Positions 36,470-47,939 of a stretch of 64,000 nt of DNA are shown piece after piece. A program made the translations under genes and the position numbers. The notes under the pieces are model-generated. The model searched no databases. It saw only the letters and a program-made list of their open reading frames with translations, and was not told the origin of the DNA. How positions within the stretch are numbered: position 1 is the first letter of the stretch; every line of letters starts with the position of its first letter. Source of the DNA: Phocoena phocoena (taxonomy: Eukaryota > Chordata > Mammalia > Artiodactyla > Phocoenidae); the NCBI RefSeq assembly GCF_963924675.1, contig NC_089222.1:134008281-134072280 (forward strand), in the 5' to 3' direction.

Positions 36470-38365
36470 TTCCCCTTAAGCACTTTATGCTGGGGTCTGG
36501 GAAGCTCAAAACAGAGACATAACCTTTAACCTCTCAGCCCCCAAGTGGAGCTTTTGAATATCTCCTCGTGAACTTAACATTTAAGAGAATAAACCCATAT
36601 CAATCTGCCTCTCCCATTATGATTTGCCAGCAATTGAAAAACTGAAGTCATCAAACAGAAATAGAAACTTGATATTTGAAGGCCACCACAAAAGTTAGCT
36701 ATTTACTCCAAACGAACGCCTTTTTCCAGCCTCTGTTTCCTGCAGGCAGGAGACCGTCTCTATGTGCACATGAGATTAATGACTCTCAGAAGCATTCATG
36801 TTTCATTGTTTATGGCCTAAAATAGGACACTGCCTCGTATTTATCAGGTACTACAAGTCTTTCTCTATAAATAGCAAATAAAATAAAGGTCAGTTTTATT
36901 AATAGGGCCCCCCATCTTCCACTCCATCGTCATACAGTTTAAGAGAATTGGGGAAATGTGCTGGGATGTTTAATTGGTCAGCATTATATATCATACTTAA
37001 GTTAGCTGGGAGAACTTTAAAAAATTGCAACCGAGATACCTACAACAAAGAAAGGTCTTTTCAAAACCTAGCACTTGTCCATCTCTGCTCTAGTAAAATG
37101 AGTGGACTCTTGTCGGTCAGCTCCAGCATGTGGCCAGAAATAGCCTTTGCTTTCTCCCTTACTTAACTCAGATGGACTCCTACCACACTGAGTTCCAGTT
37201 TGGGGACCTCTCCATGGATGGAAAATATGTTAACTTTACAATGCACATTTCAGATAACTCAGAATTGTTGTCTTTACAATTTTGCATTTACCCCTTTCCT
37301 TCTAACCCAAGACATCTTCCTCCTACGTGGGTGGGAATAAAGTTATTTTCTTTAGGAAGCTGAGAATTACCGTGCAGGTCCTGCAGGCTGCATCGTTGGC
37401 AGGCTAGGGGTGCCAAGGTCTCCCGTGGGTGGGTAGGAGGTCCTCAGCTTCCCCTCTCTGTGTCCTGTACTGTTTACTCCTCCATTTGGTGAGCACAAAA
37501 TGAGCACCTACTATGTGCTCAACATCTCCCCGAGGCAGGGGAGGAGGAAAGAGACAGAGTGTGTGTGGCCCATGGGGCCTCTCCAGCACGAGGGGATGCA
37601 GTATCTCACAGAACACCGTGTGAATGGTGCCCGCCCACCAGCGTGGGGCATCCTGGGGACAAGGAACAGAGGGCAGGAAGGCTCTAGACCCCTTCATGTT
37701 TGGTGGATAGCATTTCGCCCTTTGCTTTTCCCTCTTATGGATGAGTGACAGGTACGTGGGAGGCATGCAGTTTCCAGCTGTAGGCTTGTCCCTTGTCCTC
37801 AGGCGGCAAATTTCCATTCATGCTCCCTACTTGTCCCTCTGGGGCCCTCACCCAACTGGAGCTGGAATTCCCAGGATTCTTTGTTAAAATATTTTCCCCA
37901 GACTTCCCTTGTAACAGCCGTTGTTATCTCTGACAGCAGGCTGGCCTCTGTCTCTCTCAGGCTGGACAGGATCAGGCCCAGATCACTCTCCAGCTTCAGG
38001 GTAGCCTCCTGGCTGATGGGAGCCGGAGGGAGGGTGAAGGGGCCAGGGAGCGAACTCCCCGCCCCCCAGGATCACACAGCAAAGGGTGCTGCCTCTGCGA
38101 GCTGCGTGCTCCCTCTGCCTTTGGTGTGTGATCATCCAGGGGGTGGCCAGGCTGCCTGATTCGCCTGTAGCTTTCTATTAGCTTCTGCCTGGAAGTGCCC
38201 ATTCAGGGACCACAACTTCCAAATTACCCAACACTTGTTGATTGGCTCAGAAAAATCCATTTTCTGGAGAATGTCAAAAATTAGAAACTGTTTTAGCTGA
38301 CTTAATGGAAAAATTTTAAATAGCATTTTGAAAAGAAAAGAATACGTCCCTCTACGGTAAATGGC
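36470..38365. other. Intergenic, mostly unassigned
   Basis: A scrap at 37490-37530 ('gagcacctactatgtgctca') resembles L2. The overlapping open frames at 37404-37817 and 37500-37748, on opposite strands, look like chance. Nothing else is recognised. Confidence 0.4.
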
Positions 38366-38369
38366 TTTA

Positions 38370-38560
38370 TAACTTACCCCATTTAATCCTCACATTTGTC
38401 CAGTACAAGGGTCAGATTCATTCATCATCTCTATGTTTTTGTAAAGTCATTACAAATAAGAAAACTGAACCATGAAATGGTTAAGTGACATGTTCAGGGT
38501 TGTGTATCTGGGTGGGAACCAAAACCCACATCTCTTCTTCCATTCTTATCGTGTGTTTAT
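38370..38560 (-). repeat. MIR fossil SINE
   Basis: 'taagaaaactgaaccatgaa' and 'atggttaagtgacatgttca' form the inverted MIR core. Confidence 0.65.
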
Positions 38561-38639
38561 TCCACAGGCGAATCACAGACGGTGCCCAGGGCTAGCAGAT
38601 CTCAGCCCTCAGACCTACTGCTGCATCACACACTCCAGG

Positions 38640-39015
38640 TTCATTCACTATATGTGCACAAAGATTTTGCTAGAAGATGTTCAATACCACATTGTTTATA
38701 ATACAAAAAGTCTGGAAACAAACTTCTACCTAATGCCAGGAGTTTGGTTAAATGAACTATTCAATACTGTGAACTATTATACAGTCATTAAAACAATGTT
38801 GTAAAAGTCTGTTTGTTAACATGGAAAACTTCATAATTAATAATAATAATTACTGCAGCTGTCATTTTTGTAATTATACGTATAAATAAATGCACAGGAA
38901 ATACTGTGGAAGGAGCCACACTAAAATACTAATAGTGTTTAGATTTACAGATGGTTTTATTGTCTTTATTTCAGTTACCTGTATTTTCTAATTTTTCTAC
39001 AATAAAAGTACATTT
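38640..39015 (+). mobile_element. Old L1 (L1ME-like) 3' end
   Basis: 'tctggaaacaaacttctacc', 'ggtttggttaaatgaac'-like sequence and 'attttctaatttttctacaa' before AATAAAA follow the L1ME 3' end order. Confidence 0.6.
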
Positions 39016-39027
39016 CTGGATTACTTT

Positions 39028-39372
39028 TCAATGATCTGAATGCTTGTATTTTGCCCCCCACCCCAAATTCATATGTTGAAATGTTAACTCTCAGTGTGAT
39101 ATTATTAGGAGGTGAGGCCTATTGGGTCATGAAGGTGGAGCCCTCATAAATGAGATTAGTGCCCTTATAAAAGAGACCCCAGAGAGTTCTCTGACCCTCT
39201 CACCACCACATAAGGAAACAAGAAAACAGCTGTCTGCAACCTGGAAGAGTGGCAGTGGTACTGCCCCCCAGATCTTAGACTTCCAGCCTCCAGAACTGTG
39301 AGAAATAAGTTTCTGTTGTTTATAAGCCACTCAGTCTGTGGTATTTTGTTATAGCAGCCCGAAGTAAGACAT
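39028..39372 (+). mobile_element. MaLR-type LTR
   Basis: 'caaattcatatgttgaaatg', 'attaggaggtgaggcctatt', 'gtgcccttataaaagagacc', 'cttccagcctccagaactgt' and 'gtggtattttgttatagcag' follow a known MaLR LTR. Solo, no coding remnant. Confidence 0.75.
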
Positions 39373-39375
39373 AAT

Positions 39376-41085
39376 TTTAAACTTTTAAGATTATTCCATC
39401 AGGAAACCTCATCTGGCTAAAAAAAAAAACATGTGCTTACACCTGAGGTAAGTATATTTAACACTATAAAAGGACTGCAGCCTTTTCCGTTTATTTTATC
39501 TTATCATTAACTTGCAATATATGGCAAACTCAGTTTATTTCTTTGAGGATAACAATAAGTATATTTCATAAGCTTACTGATGTCCACTTTGAGTGAATTT
39601 CTTTACAGAAAATAGGATTAATCATAACAACGAACTGTTTTCATATTTATTGTGTTGGGATTTTTTTTCCCCAGAAGCCTGCTCAAAGGTAAATCGTAAT
39701 TACTCTAGTCTTGACTGGATAAAGTCACAAATCTGCTGACTGGGGCCAACGAAAACTGTGCTCCCTCAGCGACAACCAAGACCTCCAAGCCTTTTCCATT
39801 CATTTCTGTTTGATTCCCTGTCAAGTCTCCCTGAATGACTGTTCAAACCCTCCCATGTTTCTCCATTTTTCTATTCCACTCCCACCTGATTAAGTCTCAA
39901 CAGATGACCCGGAATCTTCACCACTTGAGCCTAGCGGTTTTCAAACTCTTTTAGCCGAGGGGACCTTTGTTCCAAAGCCTCCTTACCATGCAGCGCAAAA
40001 GATGGGGCGATGTACACACAGGCTAGCCTGGGAAGGTTTACATCTGTCATCCTGGCCTGACCCCCCTTTTACCCTCTGATGTGTCTTGGTTTGGACAATA
40101 AATGTTATAGTTTCACTAACAATGAGAAAATCTTGAAGATGGAAGCTGTTCTGGTTGGGGACTGTTCTCTGCCCCTTTTTCTGCATTTTGGCCCATGCTA
40201 ATACTTCATTTAATGGCAAAAATTATTTCTTTTTCCTGTGAGACTTCTGACTGTCACTTCTTCATCACTGGAAGATCATCTAGTGATTCTCAGACCCATA
40301 GTGTGTGTATATTTTAAATCTGTTTTTAACTGCCCATCCCCAAATAGTTCAATTCAAATCCTCATTTCAGAGCTAGAGAAAATAAATGTGAATAAGATCT
40401 ATCCTTGCAGAGGTAAAACAAACACAGGGCTGGAATCAAAGTCTCCTCATTCACAGATCATTTCACCCCACGCTGGTTCTCTTCGGAGCCACGTCAGGAC
40501 GAGATTCTCCTAGGTTTCCCTTCAGAGTGAAGATACAGACAACAGTGGTTGCCTTGGAAACTCTGCCTGGTGAGCTGGTATCACGGGATTTCACTCGTCC
40601 TACCCTGTGGCTGACATCCAACCCCGACTAATTTAAGTTCTGGTTGGTTATGTCTTTGCTAAGGGGACACAGTGATAGGGCCGGGGGAGAGAACAGGGGG
40701 ACAAGCAAAAGTGAAACGACTACAGAAGGAGGTATATTTTTTTCATTGAAAGCAACTCAAGCAGTGACAAAAGAAATCACTAATGTATTTTAATAATTAA
40801 GATTCTCAATCAAACGTTGGTGACCAGAGATGCTGTTAAATGCTCACACACCCACGTGTTAATCCTATTCAGGATTCCGTGAGCTGATTCAAGAATATCT
40901 TCAAGACGCGCCACCTGCCAGCCACCTACGACTGTCGATGCCCATCAGATTACAGACGCTTGGTATGACTCTCTACCAGCTATTGACAGAGAGAGCTGAC
41001 AGCTATCAGTTTTCGATTTCAAATCAATGCTTAATTAAAACAACAAAACTTCTGATTGCTTTTACTGGATTAATTAAAGGAGGAG
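39376..41085. other. Intergenic single-copy block with homeodomain-type motifs
   Basis: No exon or repeat is recognised. Near its right end lie a TGIF/MEIS-like near-palindrome (40997-41008) and two TTAATTAA palindromes (41031-41038 and 41070-41077). This block sits inside the stretch that lacks CHR SINEs. Confidence 0.45.
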
Positions 41086-41089
41086 ACAT

Positions 41090-41225
41090 ATAGACCATTC
41101 TAGTTCAGCCTCCTCATTGTACAGTTGAGGCAACCGAGGCTGGGAGATAGGAAGCGAGGACGCGAATTGCTCTGCTAGTTAGAGCACAGCGGGACCCACG
41201 CCCTAAGGCGCCAGGCTTCCTAGTC
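41090..41225 (-). repeat. MIR fossil SINE
   Basis: 'ctcattgtacagttgaggca' and 'accgaggctgggagatagg' match an inverted MIR. Confidence 0.6.
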
Positions 41226-41229
41226 TGGT

Positions 41230-43155
41230 CCGACCTCACAGCATTATTTGTTTGCCTCAGCTATATTCTATCGAGCAAAATAATTTAATGCACGAGTATA
41301 GAAAAATCAATCTTCTGCTTCAGTGAATAGAAGTCTGGTTCAAAATGGAATTGTCTGAATTTACTTAAGATGTTGGAAAATGTTTTAATATGAATAAAAT
41401 GCTTTCGATGCCTCATCCTATAAAGAAATAACAGTGGCCCTTAATGTTTCCAAATGAATAAATGGTACTGATAGAGGCGAGGATTCCTGGGAAGTCTTGT
41501 GCGTCAGACACATGAGCCAGGTGATCAGAAATCTGCTTCCTTGGGAAGGCTGACACCCCTCTTGGCAATTCCAAAGGGAGCTGGCAGACGCAGCATTAAG
41601 GTCTCAAAAGCACTGGGGGAGGGGACTTGGTAATGAACCTGAGTCATGGAAACATAAGAAATGACTGAAAGAGAAAACATAATTAACTTCCCAGTGTAAA
41701 ATGTAAATCTCTTGGGGGAAAGCTTGTGGGCGTGTAGGTGTAGACAATTTCAGAATGAATGCTGAGTAACCCAAGCCCTTGGCACTGGTTGGGGGCTGGC
41801 GCGGAAAGCCTTGCCCGTTACTTTAATTAAGGAGCTTGGTTACAAGAGCTGAGATGGATGAACTCCAGGTTGAGGCTCAGGGGCCTACTTCTGGGAAGCG
41901 GCTTCTGCAGCGACTCCGATTGCCGCTGTGGATGTGATCAGGCTGGACGCGATGAGTATTTATGTGGTGAAATGCGGCCCCTTGTGGTCTGATTAAGAAA
42001 AAAAAAAAACCTCAAAGGCCGGAGAGTAATACTAACCTACTTTACAAGTGTCAAATGAGGCGCTGAAAAAATGACTATGGTGTTCAGAGGCATTAGTAAT
42101 CGTGACCAAACAGATGAGCCTACGAAAGGGGCGTTTATTCCCTGTCCTCCAAGCAGCGCATCTCCAATGTGAACGTGAGTGTGGATTACCGGGGGTCTTG
42201 TTGAATTCGGGCTCTGGTTCACAGCGGGCCTGGTGGGGTCTGGGAGGTGATGCCCGTGCTGTGAGTGGCCAGGGGCTCGCGGGAAGGCCCCTGCCCTCTG
42301 GGTGAGCCAGGGCTGCTCCAACACAGCCCTGCACTGTGGACCACAGGCGCCCTGGAGAGCATCCCCAGGGGTTACAACTCCTTCCCACAGCCAGACACTA
42401 AGGAACCCAAATAACCACTTTTCTTTTGCCTCTTCAAGCTCAAGGGCCTCTCTCCCCAAGCTCTGAGACATCCTTTACTACCCGCAAAAAGAGTGTCTTG
42501 AGAAGGCAAAGGCCCTGACACCTTCCTACCCTATCAAGTACCTTCTCATGAGAGGAAGCAACAATTTCAGGTTACCATAGGGTGGATTTCCACGTTATTA
42601 AGAGCTGTGGTTTTCTTTCGTGGCTTTCCTGATGGCTAAAAGCAGCAAGATATCTCCAATGCCATTTATTTCCAAACCTCCTCTTGCATATTTGAATGTG
42701 GCTTAGATGTCTACCTGCTTAGCTTCTGTCCCACACTGACTGCACACGTGAGGCCCGTTTGCATCTTGCTCCAAGCGGCAGAGTTGCATCCACACCCCAC
42801 CCCCAATTCCAAGAATTCATTGTATTTGGTTAGGAAAAAAAAATGATACAAAGTATTTTTAACTGGATGTGGGAGGAGAAAGATGGAATACATAAGACAG
42901 TGGAGTGATCACAGGTGGGTAATTACACATGTAAATGAGTTCAACTTGGTATTTTTCCCTTGAATTCCTATTTACATTGGTTAACAATGAATTTTCTAAC
43001 CCCACACCACCACTGCATTTTGGGGCAGTTTCTTTTTAGTCTTACATGTCAGTTCTGAAATATTAAAAGCAATTCAGAATGCTTGGGTATACAATTTTTT
43101 CTCAGACATTTTTCCGTTTATCATCATAACTGTACAAAGTAGACAAGGGATTAAA
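41230..43155. other. Intergenic single-copy block, no feature recognised
   Basis: No recognisable repeat for about 1.9 kb, which is unusual in this window. A third TTAATTAA is at 41823-41830. The overlapping frames at 42032-42471 on the minus strand have no known domain and lie in a locally GC-rich patch. Confidence 0.45.
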
Positions 43156-43159
43156 ATTC

Positions 43160-44060
43160 TTCTCTGATTTAACAAGTATTAATTATCTCCAGCACACAAA
43201 GTCTCGTAACACATTGGGCCATGGGGAAAAAGAAAATCCTAGTCCTGCAGGAAAGTTTCCCACAAAATTATTATATGAAATCATATGAGGCAAGAAGAAC
43301 ATTCTGAAGTAATTCAGGAATGGTGAGGTGGGAGAAGTTACTTCTGACTGAGAAATCAGCAAGGGCTTCCTGGAAGAAGTGGCATTCAAGCAGGACCCCG
43401 AAGGACAGTAAGAACTCTATATATATAGAAAAAGGGCAGGGGTGAGACACAAGCGTGTTCTGGTTGACAAAAGCTTAGAGTGCCAGATAGGAAAAGTGGG
43501 CGATATAGCTGGGAAGCCATCTGGGGCCAGATCAGGAGAACTGGAGTCTCAGATCGAGAGAACTGTATTCCGTGTGCTATGATGTAGTACCGAACGTGAG
43601 AAGATTCATTTGACAATGGTGAGTTCATTGGATCGGGGATAGGAATTAAAGCATGAAGACCAACTAAGCAGTAATTCAGGCAAGAAATAATGAAGCCTGA
43701 ATAAGGACAAATGGTAATGGAGAAATGGGCAGGGAGGGGAAGAAGAGGCTTTGGGAAAGAAGAGAGGGCACCTGACAGTTGACTGGAGGTGGGGCAAGGA
43801 ATGGCAAAGAGGCTGTCTGACTCTAGGGTTTTGCGACCAGGGCACAAGAAGGAGGACGATGTCACTGAGAACTCAGGAGGCATGGGAAGGGGACGGGGTG
43901 TGCAGGGCCTTGAGAAGAAATGGTCAGTTCCCATCAGGGCAAACATGCTGCATGCATCTGGAGGGCATGGGGCTAGGGTGGTGGAGGGATTTGGGTCATT
44001 GGGAATTCAGAGCAGGGCCTGGGGAGACAGTTCAGGGCTGTAGGAGTTAGAGACCCAGCA
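43160..44060 (-). repeat. L2 fossil LINE
   Basis: 'gggcttcctggaagaagtgg', 'cattcaagcaggaccccgaa' and 'ctggttgacaaaagcttaga' follow inverted L2 sequence, decaying toward the right. A 186-codon open frame on the minus strand (43386-43946) lies in this element and is not a gene. Confidence 0.55.
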
Positions 44061-44257
44061 CTGGCCACTGAGGTCACGGCAGGGTGGGAAGTATCCAAGA
44101 GAGCCTAGAGAGAGAAACAAAGGCAAGGGCAGAAGCAAAGGGAGGCAACAGGAAGGAGAGTGGCCGGAAAGGGCAACAAGGAGGAGGGCAGGTCAGATGC
44201 CGCTAAGGACGGAGCACGAGAGCATTTGTTTTTTGGTCTGACAAAAGCTTTCACACA

Positions 44258-44612
44258 GGGACTTCCCTGGGGGCTCAGTAGTTAAGAATCCGCCTGCCAA
44301 TGCAGGGGACAAGGGTTCGAGCCCTGGTCTGGGAAGATCCCACATGCCGCAGAGCAACTAAGCCCGTGCACCACAACTACTGAGCCTGCGCTCTAGAGCC
44401 CGTGAGCCACAACCACTGAGCTCACGCGCCACAACTACTGAAGCCCGCATGCCTAGAGCCCGTGCTCCGCAACAAGAGAAGCCACCGCAATGAGATGCCT
44501 GCACACCACAACGAAGAGTAGCCCCTGCTCACCGCAACTAGAGAAAGCCCGCATGCAGCAACAAAGACCCAATGCAGCCAAAAATAAATAAATAAATAAA
44601 TTTATTTAAAAA
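44258..44612 (+). mobile_element. CHR SINE, long form
   Basis: Full unit with three 'ccacaac(t/c)actga' blocks and a (AAAT)n tail. Imperfect target-site duplication, 'aaagctttcacacag' before and 'aaaactttcacacac' after. Confidence 0.94.
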
Positions 44613-44619
44613 ACTTTCA

Positions 44620-45105
44620 CACACACACAACAACAAAGATATAATGAAGCCCGATAGCCATGCAACCATGACTAGTGATCAAGCCATGCCCATGCGATCC
44701 CTCCCTCTTGCTGGATAGTTACTTTACCGAAACGTTTTACAGCAAATCCCAGGCCTCGTGGCATCTTGCCCCTGCATATTTCATCATGTGTCACTGACAA
44801 ATACGGACAACTGAGAAGAGAATTTTAAAGGGGAGGACAATTTTAAATTGTTGGAAGTTTTAGGGCTTTCAGAGACAGTAGCACTTTGAAGGAGCTCCTT
44901 GGTGGCTTTCAAAAGAGTGGATTCAGTAATGCCCAGGGTGGAATACCACACGGGGTGGAGTGGGTACAGTTACAGGTAGGATAGCAGGGTCACAGGGAGG
45001 ATGTTTGTCACCAAGAAGAGACCTGGGCATGCTTGCAGGGTGAGATTCGAGAAACCGGAGTGGACGGAGGCTGACGATGTGAGAAAATAGGTACGTGATG
45101 CAGCA
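44620..45105. other. Intergenic, no feature recognised
   Basis: Short (AC) run at 44617-44629, otherwise nothing. The 179-codon open frame 44923-45462 on the minus strand overlaps an L2 fossil and has no domain. Confidence 0.4.
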
Positions 45106-45109
45106 ATAT

Positions 45110-45420
45110 TCATGCAGTCCATTGAACAATAAATGAGCATCTACCACGTGGCTGCATTCCTTGCAGCACAGGCCAAAAGACAGATAAAATCGCTGCCCTC
45201 GTGGAGATAACACTCCAATAGAGAGACAGACATTAAACACACAAACGTAAAATATGATGTTCGGTGTGGTAAGTGCAGTAACATCAATGACACACAGAAG
45301 GTGGCTGCGAGGGAGACGTAAGATACGTGGAAAGGTGAGAGCCTGAAACAGGCCAGCCAGCACCTCTGGGCAGAGCAGGGGAGAGGCCGGGAGATACGAC
45401 AGCCAGAGAATCTCAACGTA
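45110..45420 (-). repeat. L2 fossil LINE 3' end
   Basis: 'atgagcatctaccacgtggc', 'cgctgccctcgtggagataa' and 'agagagacagacattaaaca' are a clear inverted L2 order. Confidence 0.75.
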
Positions 45421-45629
45421 GGGACAAAGGAAGGGAAGGCAACTCACATCAAGGGGGCTCAATCAGCTTCAATTATAAGAAAAAAACAAGGGAGAAGCTC
45501 ATGACTTCTAAACCCTCTGGGCACTAAATTGCTAATACTATAGTAACGGATATAGCTTCCCTTCATGTGTTTTACTGCTAGGAAGCAAGGAGGCACCACA
45601 AATGCACCCAGTGTAGAGAAGAAGCAGCG

Positions 45630-45840
45630 TTGCACAAGAGGAAAGCCCAGGCTCCGTTCACCAGCCGAGCGGGACTTCAGGCACTTTATTTAACTTCTCT
45701 GAGCCTCAGTTTCTGCATCTATAAAATGGGAATAAGGATTTCTATGAAAGACGGTTTTGTGAGAATGGGGTGAGACAAGCTAGGTGGAGCTCCGAGCACA
45801 GCCCTTGGTACACAGCAAATGATCCCTAAATGCTGCCTAA
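45630..45840 (+). repeat. MIR fossil SINE
   Basis: Well preserved core: 'ttctctgagcctcagtttct', 'atctataaaatgggaataag' and 'gtacacagcaaatgatccct'. Confidence 0.88.
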
Positions 45841-45844
45841 GAAC

Positions 45845-47330
45845 AGAAAGGCGATCCCTGGGGAGGCAACTGTGACAGTGAAAAGCAGTTGTCTGTCCCC
45901 TTCAGGGAAAACTCTTTGATGGCTTCATAAGATTTCTCTTCAAAATGGTCACACACTCTTGTATTTGCTTTGGAAAGTGTTACTCAATGGAACATACATC
46001 CTACTTTTGCAAAATTTCTATGATTCTCAAGAAGCCTCCGAAATTACAAGCCTGCAGCTGAGACAAAGGTGACGGCATTAAGAGAACTAAATTATCCTCA
46101 AGTCTTCGAACAGCTCCTGGATTCTCATTTCCTTCCTTTGAGTTATTTCTGGTTTCCTTTCAGCTTACATGAGTTGTAAGGTCGAAAGGGCCCTTGAGAA
46201 ATTACCTTGTCCCCCTCTCCGCCTTAAAATTAAATCGAGGATCTAAAAACCACGGTGGTCATTGTTTAGGGGAAAAAAGTTATCAAGTTAATTAAATTTT
46301 GTCAAGCTCGCAGAGGTCAAGAGGGGGCTGATTTGAATGAAATGAGGCCAGTTCTCTTTGAAATCACATTTGGGCCAATAAAACTCCAGACTCCAGAACA
46401 TCCCTTCCTCAGACCCCCTCACTTCACACTCTCTGCCTCTCAGATTTTATCATCACAAGATTTTAGGCAAGTGTCAACACTCCAAAGAGACTACAGTTAT
46501 ATAGACTGCCCTTGACAGCACTCGGACCATCGTGATCAGAGGCCTGGATAACAAAACACCCTACAGACGGAACCCAGCTCTCATTAAACACAATTAACCA
46601 TCAGTACCCAGAACATGTCTGGGTTGAAGAGTAAATTATCTTCCCTCAGTTCAAAAGTGATGGCAAACGAACTTTCTCTGCATGTTCCCAGGCAAGCAAC
46701 TGCCCAGTAATTTATCTTATTCAGGAAGAACAAAAAAATGTGTGCAACATTGACTATATAAAATCTTAAGTCATTTGCTTTCAGGTTTTTTACTTTTTCC
46801 TCAGAAGAGGTCAAGACTGTGACTACTGAATCACTGAGGTCTAAAGATACAGCATTTCACTTTAGATTTATTTAATGAAAAGATCTTAGGACTTGGTCTT
46901 CTGGGTGTTGAAGAGAGAAGTCATTTTCTCAAACTTCAAGTCAAACAGTATAGAGGGAGGTTCAAAATATACAGTAATGTGCTGGGAAACCAGCTCTTTG
47001 GGGGGAAGAAATCCTGACTTTTTTAGCACTTGCAAAGTTCTCTGGTGTAAATATTCCTAACCGTGGCCAATTTGAAGCTACCAAGGATTGAACAACTGGC
47101 TCACAAATTCCTGAAATTTTAACCACTGGCTCTCAGCTCCTACACACCCTGGTGTTAGACAAAGAGGTGACTGGCTGAAGATTTCTTTCATGCCTCCTCT
47201 CTTATTTGACAAGTAAACTCAATTGTTAAGCCACTAAACAGTGTGAATTTCATACCATAGGATCACTTTTAAACAGGTTTTAAAGTAGATGTTTCCTCCT
47301 AGGTAGTCATTAAAAATCAGGTTATAAAGG
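45845..47330. other. Intergenic, no feature recognised
   Basis: Apparently single-copy. A TTAATTAA palindrome occurs near 46290. No exon supported. Confidence 0.4.
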
Positions 47331-47336
47331 AATGTT

Positions 47337-47545
47337 TAATGATGCAGAAATGTTTAAAATATTTTTATTAAAAACAATATGACAAGAACAATTCCAAATT
47401 TGCATATAAAACAAGGATATACTCCAAAAAGTGAATAATTATTCTAGTTGTGAGATGGCGTGTGGGTTTTATTTTGTTCTTTGTACTACTGTTCTACTTT
47501 TCAAATTTTCTACAATGTTCATGTATTTGTAATTAGAGAAAGAAC
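47337..47545 (+). mobile_element. Old L1 (L1ME-like) 3' end
   Basis: 'attttgttctttgtactact' and 'caaattttctacaatgttca' fit the far 3' end of an old L1. Confidence 0.5.
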
Positions 47546-47556
47546 TAAATCCCATG

Positions 47557-47568
47557 TATATGTATATA

Positions 47569-47607
<39 letters not shown>
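47557..47607. repeat. (TA)n microsatellite
   Basis: TA dinucleotides with two TG interruptions, self-complementary. Length probably varies between individuals. Confidence 0.92.
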
Positions 47608-47609
<2 letters not shown>

Positions 47610-47744
47610 TATATTTTAATATGGTGTTTCAGATTTTTTTCTTTTACATCCATACAATCTTATGGGTAGACTGGCTGGAAGACTAAACCAGATCCACCCT
47701 ATTTAAACAAGGCTAAATCTTTGTCACTTGTTTTTGGATGCTTT

Positions 47745-47935
47745 ACAGCTTTCAAAGTACCATCATAAGCATTGTCTAATTTATCTGATGCAAGGGAAGC
47801 AGGTTATTATACTTCATTTTACAGAAGAGGAAACAGGCTCAAAATGACTAAATGATTTGCCCAAGGTCACATGGCTAATAAAGCAATTAAAGGGGGGACT
47901 CCAGCCCAGGATTTCTGCTACCCTGAGATTTCCCT
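47745..47935 (-). repeat. MIR fossil SINE
   Basis: 'cattttacagaagaggaaac' and 'gcccaaggtcacatggctaa' give a clear inverted MIR. Confidence 0.88.
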
Positions 47936-47939
47936 CAAA

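Noticed and set aside
43386..43946. 186-codon open frame on the minus strand
   Set aside because: Lies within an inverted L2 fossil. No recognisable domain, and the composition is that of translated non-coding DNA.
44340..44480. CRISPR-like regularly spaced repeats
   Set aside because: The 'ccacaactactga' blocks are internal to the long CHR SINE, seen in the same arrangement at 24140 and 60230.
44923..45462. 179-codon open frame on the minus strand
   Set aside because: Half of it overlaps an L2 3' fossil; no motif and no splice-supported neighbours.
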